Positions 1 through 11,400 of a DNA stretch of 64,000 bases are shown here, piece after piece. Origin of the DNA: Cyclina sinensis (Eukaryota > Mollusca > Bivalvia > Venerida > Veneridae); contig JAAONU010000013.1 in NCBI GenBank assembly GCA_012932295.1, positions 10,938,821 to 11,002,820 of the forward strand, read 5' to 3'. Under the pieces are notes generated by a model, which saw only the letters and a list, made by a program, of their open reading frames with translations, had not been told where the DNA came from and ran no database searches. How positions within the stretch are numbered: position 1 is the first letter of the stretch; every line of letters starts with the position of its first letter. The position numbers were made by a program, and so were the translations under genes.

Positions 1-311
1 TAACAGTCAATTGTTAGTTCTTATATAATTGCCTTATTTCAAAATACACTATTCCGCTTCCTCTTTATCTTAATTTTACAATTACTAAATTTTATTTTAA
101 ATGGTGAAAAAATGAATTGCTTACTACAATTTGCTTTATAATTTCTTTTGAAAAGTTGTTTTCTGACTACATTGATATAGTTCTTCTAAACACTTTCAGT
201 TAAGTGGTTGCAAACCATTGCGAAGGGAAACATTCTTTATAGGTGTAGTTAATGCTTTTGTTCAGTTTAACATTAAAAAAAAAACAAGAAAACAAACAAC
301 GTTTTGTCTAG

Positions 312-476
312 GTCTTACTTCGAGCCTACCAGACCGCTACCTAGGCTTTAAGGAGTGTCAGGATGAAGTGATGAGATACCTTGTAGAAGTGGAGAACTGG
401 GACGCCCAAGATCAGCTTTGCAACAGAATGATGATACACCTTGAACAAGCTGGTGAAAAGTTCCGCATTATGAATG
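312..476 (+). CDS. cwo: Orange-domain exon of cwo-like gene, plus-strand copy
   Basis: This is an internal exon of a bHLH-Orange transcription factor. Seen in sequence: acceptor TTTGTCTAG before 312 and donor G|GTTTGT after 476 give 165 nt that translate from Gly-Leu-Thr to Ile-Met-Asn, including the Orange core GFKECQDEVMRYLVEVE followed by LCNRMMIHLEQ. The Orange domain is a dimerisation/specificity module placed after the bHLH in Hairy/E(spl)/DEC/cwo proteins. The exon has exactly the same length and the same splice phases (2 nt incoming, 1 nt outgoing) as the minus-strand paralogue at 17102-17266. The helix-2 and basic exons must lie to the left of the window: in the paralogue the helix-2 exon sits 424 nt upstream, and only 311 nt are visible here. 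The cwo assignment comes mainly from the paralogue's bHLH. Another HES/DEC-group member is the alternative. Confidence 0.8.
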
Positions 477-664
477 GTTTGTCTGACTTTTGTACTTCAT
501 ATATTGAAATTGTATACCTATTAACAGAACTATATATATGACACGATAAGCTCTTGCAATGAATCGCATATTTTGAATGTGTACATAAGACCCGTAACAG
601 AATTCAAGAGTTATTTTACACATAAGAGACCTCTTTGCTAGTTTAACACCGTTGTTGGTTTCAG

Positions 665-1656
665 ATGCATCTCTTAGTCAAGCAAAGAAAGAGGAAAAAT
701 ACTGGAATGTTGAAATGGATTCATGTACACTGCGGTCGGAAAAGGTTGCCCTAGAAGACAGGGGATCGGATACTCCAATGCAGATCTGTGCAAATTTACA
801 ACGAAATCCAAAACTTCCAAACCCCCAGCCACAAAATTCGTCTCGCCAGCGCTTTTGGACATTGCCTACTATAAAATGTAAAAACACGGGTAACGTTGAG
901 GATTCAGGTCTGTCAAGCCTATCAGCAGACCCTGGTTCAAGCACTTCAAATGCTACAGACACAAGCATGAAGTATTTGAATTACGAGAGCGATTTAAATG
1001 GCTCTATGCTAGAACCTGTCCCTACACTGAGCGAGTCAAGCAGTCTTACAAGTATGGACACTGGGTCAGAGAATGGAAATAATTTATACAAATTCAAACA
1101 CAGGTTCACAAAGAGGTTTTCTGAAGAGGCAACTCAAGCAAAGAATAATCTCAGCGATTCCTCATCTATTAGCTCTAATCAAATGCCATGCGATGCAATA
1201 AAGAGAAAGATCCGAGAGGTACGTTCGCGGAGTCCATGTAGTACTGGCTCTTCACATTCCCCGCAGTCAGGTAGTTTAAACAACAACAGCAGCTCTAATG
1301 GAGAGTCTATCAGTTCCGGTGACGATGAAATGAAATCGCCTTGTTATCTTCCTGGATTTGTACTTCATCCAGCAGGCTCACACTACATTCCTTTGTCAAT
1401 CAATGCATCGACTGTGGACTATGATATCTTTGCAAAGGCAGCAGAGCAAGAGTCTGTTGGTTATCATCCAATTAGGATCCTTGTGAATTTTGGCGGCCCG
1501 CTGATACACATGCAGAATGCTGCACTTGATAGGAAAAGCGTTGGATCAGCAGTACAGAGTTTGTCATTAGAATCAAGTGATAACGATTCTCCACTCAGCT
1601 GTTCTTCAGAGAACAGTCTTAATCCCGAGTCAGAAGTAGTTACAAATAGCCCATAA
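665..1656 (+). CDS. cwo: Last exon of cwo-like transcription factor, plus-strand copy
   Basis: The exon begins after acceptor GGTTTCAG and joins the Orange exon in phase (…Ile-Met-Asn|Asp-Ala-Ser-Leu-Ser-Gln). It is open for about 330 codons to a TAA at 1654-1656. The protein is Ser/Asn-rich and low in complexity (SSSNGESISSGDD near residue 220 of the exon), as expected for the disordered C-terminal half of a DEC/cwo repressor. A conserved block near the end reads FVLHPAGSHYIPLSI, then HPIRILVNFGG. This resembles, from memory, the C-terminal block that cwo proteins share. The minus-strand paralogue has the same block and the same terminus (EVVTNSP or AEVVTNSP). No frame break is seen in this copy. 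The function expected from the family is an E-box-binding repressor in the circadian loop. A longer open frame exists upstream of 665, but it is intron. Confidence 0.8.
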
Positions 1657-2125
1657 GTGAATCCATTCAGAGCTATTTTGTTTATTAAAAAATTCTGACT
1701 TTCATAAAGTAGACAAACATATTTGAGTATCTGCATCATTAGAAAGGGCAATGTTTCGAAAAATGTCGAAGAAGTTTCGGTAACACAAAACGATTGCAGA
1801 GTAAAAGAACATGATCATCATTTGTATATAACTGTCGTAGATCTGCAGAGATGTACTGGTTGCAATTATTTTTGTTTCATATCAAACATTTTTTATTGTT
1901 TAAGAATCATTGTGAACGGTTAAATAAGACTTAAGATAGAAAAATGTGTCATGGTAACTTCTATTGTTGTAACAAACTGTATCGAAATACATGTATTTTT
2001 ATGTAGCTTATACTTAACATGTATTCAGGAAAACATTCAAACGAATTTATTTTCATTGATTTTTTCATCAGATAGATTTTCCTGTGATAATGTTTTATTT
2101 ATATAGCAATACATTTTACTGTTCA

Positions 2126-2131
2126 AATAAA
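2126..2131 (+). promoter_or_regulatory. Candidate poly(A) signal of the plus cwo copy
   Basis: A canonical AATAAA lies about 470 nt after the stop codon of the plus-strand cwo copy, within T-rich sequence. It is the first AATAAA seen on the plus strand after 1656, so the 3' UTR would be about 0.48 kb. Position and motif only; no transcript end is known. Confidence 0.4.
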
Positions 2132-2149
2132 GATGGTTCTAACTTATTT

Positions 2150-5100
2150 TTTATTATTTTTTAAAATTATTTTTTAAAACGCATTATTTCCTGATTCTCT
2201 TTGTTTTTAACAAATTTATCCTTAAAGGTACTAAAATTGAAAAAAATGAAACAGACTAAACTCTAATTCGTTTTGTTTAAGTGAAAACATACCTGTTATT
2301 ATTTTTTTTTGTAATTTGCTTTGCCAACTGGTACAAAAAACATTTATAGCTTTTATGTCAGTAACTACTATTTGTCTGGTGTTACTTTTGATGCAAAGGA
2401 ACTATTTTAATTATAAATATTTCTTTATGTAAGTCATACCTTTCATGCAGACCCATCAGTGCTTTTTTGACATAATGTCATTTCTTTACTAATTCCATTT
2501 AATCTATAAACTACTTTATTTAGTCCATTGAAATTCTCAAAACAAACTAGAACATCAGTAAATTTGAGGTATTTAGGCCAGTTAGTATAAAGAACAACAG
2601 ATCAAACATCCTTCTTCAATTTGTGTTTATGAATTTGTATTTCGAATTTCTTCTGAAGGGGACTTTAAATTTGTTTATAGTTTCACTTTTAGAAATTTTA
2701 GTTATTTGTTTTTCTGTTAGTTACAGAGGCTTTTATATTTAAAAATGAAAAGCCCATTGTTTATCTATTGCTTTTTTCTTCTTGTGTGTGAGATATATTT
2801 TTCATAAGAATTGTTACTCATTGTAAGAGTGATCGAGATTACAAATAGTATTTACATTCTGATTGATTAATTAGAATAGACGAGCTGACCCGTAAAATCA
2901 ACTGGCAATTTAGCTTTAGACCGTCTAAAATTCGTTGTTTTGTATTTAGTTGTTGGAAAGAAATTTTTTATTAACCTGCAATTGAAAGCTCCTTTGAACA
3001 AGTCACCCAAAGATTATTCTTATTCATACTAGCTTATTGTAATTGCTCTCATTATGTCGAATATATCAGACTATGTCGGATTATTATACTTGATTATGTT
3101 ACTTTACCGCTTGTTTAAATAGCCTTTTTCTTGTATGTGCGATACCTTGCTTTCTTAGATATGATTTTTTTTTTTCAATTATTTTGATGATTCCTTATTG
3201 TATAACAATATAACATTCAGATGTGCATATGCTTTTATGCTTTACAAAAGTATAAAATCGATGTTAGTCAGGTTGACATCATATCTGCTCGACAGTAATG
3301 GAACTGTTTTGAAACATTTGTTTCTGTTACACAGTTTTATGCACAACTGTTTTACATTTTTTCTTTGGATAATTAATGATAACATTTTGGTATTGAATCT
3401 GTTTCGGTATTCAAAGCTATCAAAATTGAAAAAGATAATGTATATAATCAAGGAACCTTACCGATAGAATTCGAAAACAGATGCATCTTAAAATGGTTTC
3501 ATTATCTGTGTTGTAACTATTTAGTTGTTGTGTGTTCCCGTGTTAATATGTGATTGATTTTAAAACGATATTTCCACCAGCTTCCATTGCTGTTTTCACG
3601 GTTTTGAAGAAATTTACAGATGTGAATTGACTATAAAAGTCAAGTTCATATGTATGTTAATAATATTTCATATTCGTCGATAATTATATAATTGTATTTG
3701 ATAATTTGATATAAAAATGTCATTCAGAAAAGTTTGATTTTGTTCCCCGGCTATTATTTTTATTTTATTTACACAAATTTTTAAGCCTTTTGAAACAAAT
3801 ATAACTCATTGGAATAGTTTTATCTCTTAAGAAAACAAACATTAAGATGTTTCATCACTTATTTTTTTATTTCTTAGAATACCTGTACTGTTTTATCAGC
3901 AACTGTATGCTACTTGCGATACTCAAATGGCATGTTAAGTTGTAGCAGTAGTTGTAGTCTCGGGTCTTGTTATTTTTTAAACGAAATATTAAATTATTTA
4001 AAACCGATATTTAATCTATAACTTTAAGTTATTATCATTAAAGTAATATGTAGATTAAAGAAATGTTTTAAAACACAGAACATAATAATATGAATAGTTA
4101 AACATTTTCACTAAACTGTGTTTCTTAATTACGTACTAGAATAATTAGAATGACTGAAATAAAATATCGCAGTGTATATTTTTTTTAAAGAAAATTTGCC
4201 TTTCTTTGTTAAACTTGTTTTAAAACGGCTTAAAAAATTAATCACAGTGTATTTTTGTCTTACTTCGTTTAATATGTTTTAAAACTTGAATGTGATATTT
4301 ACATGTCATATTGCTGGGAAAATCAAAGTATGATCTTTCTGTGCTTAGCAGAATTTAGAATTTATACATTATTCCTATAACATTAAATTACATCTTTTGT
4401 ACATGAAAACATTTTATTCGACAAAAAATGCATGTTAAACACAATGCAAATTTCAATATAACTTCTTATTTACTTCTGACATTTTTAGGTTTTTTAGCTA
4501 TCTTAATTAGATAAATGTTATAAGACTTGTGTATAAGGTTACTACATTACTTTTTTTTGAAAATCAAGTATGGAATTTCTTACACAGTGTAAAACTAAGC
4601 TATCGGATGACAGAAGACCTGTGCCTTATATTAAAACTGATTTTGTACTAAGAGTTTTACGTTAATATTATTGTTTTAGCTTGTAATATCTACTTTAAAT
4701 TCCTATTTTCCAATTACTGATTATTGTTAAACAAATGCCTAAAGCCAATGTTATATTCATGACTCTATTGAAGAAGTATTAATTAAAAGGATAATTGAAA
4801 AAAAAACTTTGCTAACATGACTGTAGATGTCACTTAACTATATTTTGTTTTCAATGATTTCACAGTTTTCTGACTTATAATTTTCTTGTGACTTTCTAGT
4901 AGTATTTTTATTTGTTTAGTGCAAATAAGGCTTATGTAAAAGCTATTTTCATTTTATTTGTCTTTTTGTTTATTACTTTAAATAGATCAATGATAATTAA
5001 ACAGATACAATTATTTTCTTTGTCAGCCTTACTTTCAATGTTAATGAAAGGTGATATGGACTTAAATCATGTAAAACCTTTTATGAAATATATTGTTTCT

Positions 5101-5960
5101 GTATAGTGTGAAATAGAGTAAAGTTCATTACCTTGACAATTTCTAGTGAAACATTTTGACATTTAGAACAAGTTAAGTTCAAACTAGTTTATTGTCTACC
5201 TGTTATAAATATGAGCAAATCATTTCAAGTTTTAGAATGTCAAATTATTTATCTTAGGATGGTGTGTAAAGATGCGGACAGACGTTTCTTATATAAGTAT
5301 ATATTTGTTCAACGATTGAATGTTTTATCACTTATAAAAGGAAATAAATGTGTTGTTGTCAAATTTGATTCCTTGTTTCTTGTTCATTTTGTACTCATCG
5401 TTAATATACGATGTCTTAAATTTACTCGAGCCACGTAGAAGTTAACAGCGCGTTGAAGTGAATTCAAGCATTCAGCTTCCTTAAATATGCAAGGCATATT
5501 TCAGGGTCACAAAATATTAAGGGAAGTTTGGTAAAAGAAAACACTATATGTCTGCTCATGGTTGTGTAAAGGAATAAGAGCAAAGATACTGCATATATTA
5601 TTAGTCAATAGTATGCATAAAACACAACTGAAAGATGAATTACAAAATTAATAATCAAGCTCTAAAACTTTAAAAGTTCAAGCAGTTAATTTGTGACACT
5701 TCAGTAATTATGCAAAAAAAAATGAAGTAAAATCAAAGCAATGAAATTGTTTGATATAAGTTGCTCCATACAAGAAATAGTTTCTGCACAAATCAAACAT
5801 ATTTTATGTGTTCTACGTTTAACTTAATACCGTGCTTCAGTTTTTGAAAATAGAGTATCTCTTACGCTTAATAAGTTTGAGTCTTCAGATCCTTACGGAC
5901 TATATAAAACAACATTTCTGACATGTACGAAAATATTTAGGAAACAGATTTTAAGTTTGA
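2150..5960. other. AT-rich intergenic DNA, nothing recognised
   Basis: This is about 3.8 kb of AT-rich sequence with frequent stops in all frames. The short open frames (for example near 3198-3467 and 4912-5106) have low-complexity Leu/Ile/Phe/Lys compositions typical of translated AT-rich DNA, and they have no splice or motif support. I see no repeat family, RNA gene or conserved motif here. Confidence 0.5.
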
Positions 5961-6300
5961 GTGATATACCGTCTGATATATCACGGTGTCGCGTTCAGAT
6001 GCGTAGTAATTTAATCACGAAGGCCGTAGGCCTGAGTGATTAAATAACTACGCATGTGAACGAGAAACCGTGATATATACGACGGTAGATCAAGAAAATG
6101 TTAAAATCTATTTCCATTCTAACACGTACGTATATTTGTGCACTATTTAACAGTAACGTTCGCTATGACGTCAGCGGGCGCGCGCTTGTGTTCAGCGTGC
6201 TATACTGCCTATGATATATCACGCTCAATTCTTCTTTGTTTATTGTCGGCGACTTGCAGATAGTGTTAGAATAAACTATATCACATTTCACTGGGATATT
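5960..6300. mobile_element. Palindromic MITE-like repeat, copy A
   Basis: The left part is an inverted repeat. Arms of exactly 51 bp each (5968-6018 and 6036-6086; about 44 of 51 positions pair) surround a 17-bp centre containing AGGCCGTAGGCCT. Downstream follow the blocks GACGTCAGCGGGCGCGCG, TGATATATCACG and CTTTGTTTATTGTCGGCGA. The same blocks recur in the same order near 21.8-22.3 kb, so this is an interspersed family with at least two copies here. No open frame fits a transposase, which suggests a non-autonomous element. The exact outer ends are not resolved. Confidence 0.6.
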
Positions 6301-6309
6301 ATCTATACT

Positions 6310-7583
6310 CAAAACAAACAAATGAGGGTTTTTTTCTTGTCAGCAAAGCAGAAACCGTTTCTTTTACTTGAACGTGTAAGTACATGTAAATTTTAAGGCC
6401 AACTATTCTACCCTGTCAGGCTATTATTAGACTTTGTCGCACGTTTAATTTCCATTTTGAAGTATTGCTTTTAGACAATTCTACACTTCAAGTATATTAT
6501 TAAACAGCTACTGTTTAAATTTTGAAATATAAGCTGCTTAACTTATTCTGAGCATACTTATACAGATGATGCTGCAAGATGCAGTTCTGCAGAAAATGAC
6601 TACAAAACATGTTGAATTTTTGTGACACATTATTATTAAAGTTGCAACAACTTGTAGGTACACAAATTGTATGCCCGTATTACTGTGAATGCTTTTTCGT
6701 GACAAAATGTGGATTTTAATTTGCTATAAAAACATCTTTAAGATAAATATAAGCTGCGGAATTTTGTAAAACTGTCTTAGTTAGATATATATTTTTCGCC
6801 CATATGAGAATTTAGAGGTCAAACATTTGTGTCAATGACCTTTAAAAAAGGTAAAACTCTGTAGGTAAAAAAATGTCTAATCTTGGAATATTTCTTATTT
6901 CACGATTTTATTAGAGACATTTGCCTCATAACATATTTTGCATAAGCATGCTATTGTTCCATCTTTAAATAGTTTTTGATGGTCATTATCAAAAATATTA
7001 TCAGAAAAATTGCAGATTCTTGTTAAATATTAACTACGATGACAAATAAACAAAAATTGTTGATACGTAAAAACTGAAGAAAAAAACATATTGAAACAAC
7101 AGTGCTTAATTCACTGGTATTGACTGACCTAATGCATAACACTATAGATAACGTTCTAATTTCACCCATCCTTGTGCAAATGTGGAAATTTCCGCGACCG
7201 AAAACTGCTCACTTCCATGTAAACAAACCTAAGGACGACTCACTTTGGCATGTTGCTGAACTTTTTGGAAAAATAGATTTTTCTTAGATTTCATAAGACT
7301 GTCTATTCAATCGATATATCAATGCAGTCTTATAATGGTATATTTTCTGTCAAATATTCTGTATAAGAAATTACATATCGGACATACTGACCGGTATGTT
7401 GCATATGTTTCAGCATATAAGTAAATTGAAAAAAAATACTTTACCTAAAGTGCTTAATCTTATACATCTTGCACCAATTTAAAAACAAAGTTAAGGAGGC
7501 ATGTGTCAAAAATTCTTGAAAATAGATATGTTTAAAGTTAACTACCTTTAAGCTTTTAAACAATAACTGTCACTGTTAGAAGA
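6310..7583. other. AT-rich intergenic DNA, nothing recognised
   Basis: There is no recognisable coding frame, repeat or RNA gene. Short open frames lack splice or motif support. Confidence 0.4.
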
Positions 7584-8403
7584 CAATGCCCCCGAAAGTG
7601 GCGCTTTGACCTTTGATCTGTGAACCAGTCATTCAGGGATCAAGGTCAATTAATATAGGTCAGTTGGAAGGTCTTATCCAAAGGAGGTTGTGTCCAAGTA
7701 TGAAGTAAATCCACTTAACTAATAAGGGAGTTATGGGCAATGTGAAAATTTCTGGACAATTGGATCTTCATGGTGAAGGCCATTCAGGGGTCAAGTTCAA
7801 ATAAATACAGGACAGTGGGATGGTCTTTCTAAAGTGGTGTTGTGTTTTAGTATGAATTATATCCACTTATTAATTTGGAAATAATGGCCAAAAAAAAGTT
7901 TTTGGACCATTGGATATTCAGGGGTCAAGGTCAAATAATTACAGGTCAATGAGAAGGTTTTGTCCAAATGGGTGTTGAGTCCAAGTATGAGGTAAATCTA
8001 CTCACTAATAAGGAAGTTATGGCCAATATTAAAGTTTTTTGACAATTGGATCTTCAAGATAAAGGTCATTCAGGGGTCAGTTCAAACAAATATAGGTCAG
8101 TGGGAAGGGCTTGTCCAAAGGAGTGTTGTGTCCAAGTATGAAGTAAATCCATTGACTAATAAAGAAGTTATTGCCAATGTTTAAGTTTTTGGACAATTGG
8201 ATCTTCAAGGTGAAGGTCAATCAGGGGTCAAGGTCAAATAATTATAGGTCAGTGTAAAGGTCTAGTCCAAAGGGGTGTTGTTTCCAAGTATAAAGTAAAT
8301 TCACTTACTAATAAGATAGTTATTCCCAATGTTAAAGTTTTCGGACGGACGGACGGACTGACGGACAGTTCAAAAACTATATGCCTCCCTTTGGGGGCTT
8401 AAA
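7584..8403. repeat. Tandemly built interspersed repeat with inverted ends
   Basis: Four to five diverged units of roughly 136-151 bp repeat GGACAATTGGATCTTC (near 7754, 7904, 8041 and 8191) and GGGGTCAAGGTCAAAT. The element ends with four GGAC/GGACT repeats at about 8343-8362 and then TATGCCTCCCTTTGGGGGC. The two ends are inverted relative to each other (ATGCCCCCGAAAG at the left, CTTTGGGGGCTT at the right). I recognise the style as a common bivalve interspersed repeat. No protein is encoded. Confidence 0.6.
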
Positions 8404-11400
8404 AACTTACACATATGATTGGTACCCAAACGTTAACCACTGGTACAAAGTTCGGCAGACGGTCACTACTACAATACAGTTGAAGGAAATTAGCCTTTAT
8501 CTCGGTATTCAGTATTCCATTAGTTCTGTTAACTACAATCTCCGAGAGACAGATTCTGGAACTTTGACACTTAAACAAAATAACTAGCAAGATTACGTAA
8601 CTAAGCATTTTTTTTAAAATATAGTTGATTTTTGCTAGATTTATGTTGTGTAAAGTAAACATAGAGCTGGGTTATATGAAAATGCGGTGATAACCACTTA
8701 ATTGTGTTTCCTTTGCGATGGGCATTACACTAGCTGTGTATTTCATGCATTTGATTTAATGCACAGAACATTTAATCTTGTGTTGTTGGGAATCTTTTAA
8801 GCCATTTAAGTTATAGAATTTCACAGAAGATACTGTTTCCGAACACAATTTTGACATTCAGAGTCAACAAAAGCCATCAGTGAAAAAAGAATTAATTAGT
8901 TCCTATATTTTATTTATACACAGTTTTTGTGGAAAAAAACTGAAGAGTTTTGAAGAATTCGGTGGGATGTCTTTGATATACCTGTATAATAATTTAGGGC
9001 ATATCGAGCTGCCATTGCTTTTAAGACAAAGCCTGTTTTTGCGAAAGTTGGCAAAAGTCAACAAAATGATCGCAGTGTTTTCTTCTCAAATAGAAAATAA
9101 AAATACACACAGAAATTCCTGTGTGTTTGACTGCTAACGAAGAAATCATTCTTACATTTTAATTGAATGCATCCCTTTACTGACCTGGTAGATCATTGGT
9201 GTCCTTGCCTTCTTGGTTTAAAAATTGAAACAAATAAGTGTAACTGAAACTAACAATTACTTCATTGGCATCCCTGGTGAACCGAGGTTCAGAAGCTTTA
9301 ACAAATGTGTATATAACTTAGCAGTCATTTACCATTTTATACATGGAGACCTTGAGCATATGTTCTATTATTACAGCTATCTCTTCGAAATAATAATCCA
9401 AATAAGCTTTATACAAAAATATATTTTTGCTTTAAAGAATGTTTCTTTTTACCCATGGAAAGAGGCACACCATGTGGGATCAGCAGGATGGAGTGTTCAG
9501 GTTTATATCACTGTTAAGCAAACCTGCAGTATTTAGATTTAAATTTTTACTAAATATATTTCAAAATTCTTCTGATTTTCAACAGCTGTAGCAATGAAAT
9601 TATAGGTCTTAAAAGACAGCACAACATTTTATAATTTACGTAAGGAGGCAAAACTTTTTACGGTGAATGACAAAATATAATTATAATAGATTATACACGT
9701 CCCATTTTGACACATGTGTGCCTTTAGAGGCAAATCTTAAGAACAAAAGTTGCATTAACAAACCTGATCACATACCAAATCAAACAAATGCTAATAAAAA
9801 GCATTAAAAGCATGAATGGTTGGAGTAACAATATCGAGAACTTAGTAACTGAATAATATGTGGGCGGATTCAGGTTCTTTTAGTAGTATCTCGCATCAGT
9901 GGTTTTGGTTCTTGATAGAAGTAAACACTATTGAATTGTTTTAAACTTAACCAATAGCTAGCTAGTGCTTTTTCAAAACAAACCGTGTTCCGTTTAATTA
10001 TGATACCTTAAAATATTCCATAGGCGTAGCCATGTTTATCAAGACCTCTGACAGCAAAACAAGGAACATATCCACACTTTATTGTGCAAGTTATATTTTG
10101 CAATCAGACTTTTAATTATTTAAATGATAAAATAATTGTTTTTCTCAAACATCATGACAGAGGACTGACAGTATATTGTAACTTATAAACAGTTAAAGCA
10201 GCCTACAATGATTTTACACTGTTAAGTATTCCAATTACAGGTAGCAAAACTAGTAGTCGTATCCATTTCTATAAAATATTCACTGTCCAGATACGGAGGA
10301 CATTACAAACCCCAATATTCAGAAATTCACTTATTTATCGGGATATTCCTACGTGAAGTAAGAGATATATTTTTTATTATCCATATGAAATAGTTTAATT
10401 TTTTACGTTAACCACGATTTTTTACGTTTGTAAAATCAGATTTTTACCAAAACGAGCTACAATTAGACGACGTGAACCTTCTAATATCTAACAAAACGGT
10501 TTGAAATAATGTATTGATTATGCGAAACACTTGTTGCACCGTCACAGAAGGCTAGCTGACAAAAAGTAAACATTTTTAAGACTACTGAAAGATCTAGTCC
10601 AAGGTATTGTTTTAAGTAAAAGTACTTGTCAAAATTAGGAAAGTTTTAACAACGAACATGACCATTGTCTTAAACAAAAAACACTTATTAACTTTGAAAG
10701 TAATACAGATAGGGCAAGTTTAGTAATAAAAGTTAAATAATAACAAACCAATTTGAAGACGACAAAATAAATTTATTGATAAGAGTAAAACTTACAATAT
10801 CCAAAAGAAGAAGCAAGGTATACAGTTTAGTTATTTCTTAGCCAGATTTGCATCTTATGTTTTTTTTAATAAATACATTTTATAATCTTAATACCATCTT
10901 TTCTGAATAAAGGAGACATAGAGATAAAGTAATATCAATTCAGTTGATGTGTTTGATGTTCTTACAATTTCATAACAATAACACCACAACTACAAACTAA
11001 ATACGTTTTGTTTTGTCAAACAACTACCGCAAAATATGTTTCCCAAGATAAATTGCATAAAATAAGTGTAAAATACAAATTCGAAATAATAAGGAAGCAA
11101 ATAAAAGCTCCAGCACAAATCCTTACATTTGCCCGTATGATAGATCTAGATATTGTCATAATCATAACTAAGAATGAGTTTAGTTCATTAAATTATTTAA
11201 TTATTATATTCTAGTTAAATTACATTGGTTTTAGAAAAAAAAAATTGTTTTAGTACTTAAAAATAAAAGTATCAGTTGGCATGTTATCTGCATTCAGGAG
11301 GTTCTCGATATCTCATATATTTTTTGAAAAAAAAGAAACTTTCGGGGCATAGTAAGCCACAGTACCTATTCCAAAAAAAGTATGGCTGAGACGTGCGTTC

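Noticed and set aside
652..664. Start of the plus cwo last exon at the open-frame start (652)
   Set aside because: There is no ATG there. GGTTTCAG at 657-664 is the acceptor, and the paralogue has the same junction, so 652-664 is intron.
3198..3467. AT-rich open frames on both strands as genes
   Set aside because: Opposite-strand frames overlap over the same bases and have Leu/Ile/Asn/Lys-rich, domain-free translations. They are typical of AT-rich noise.
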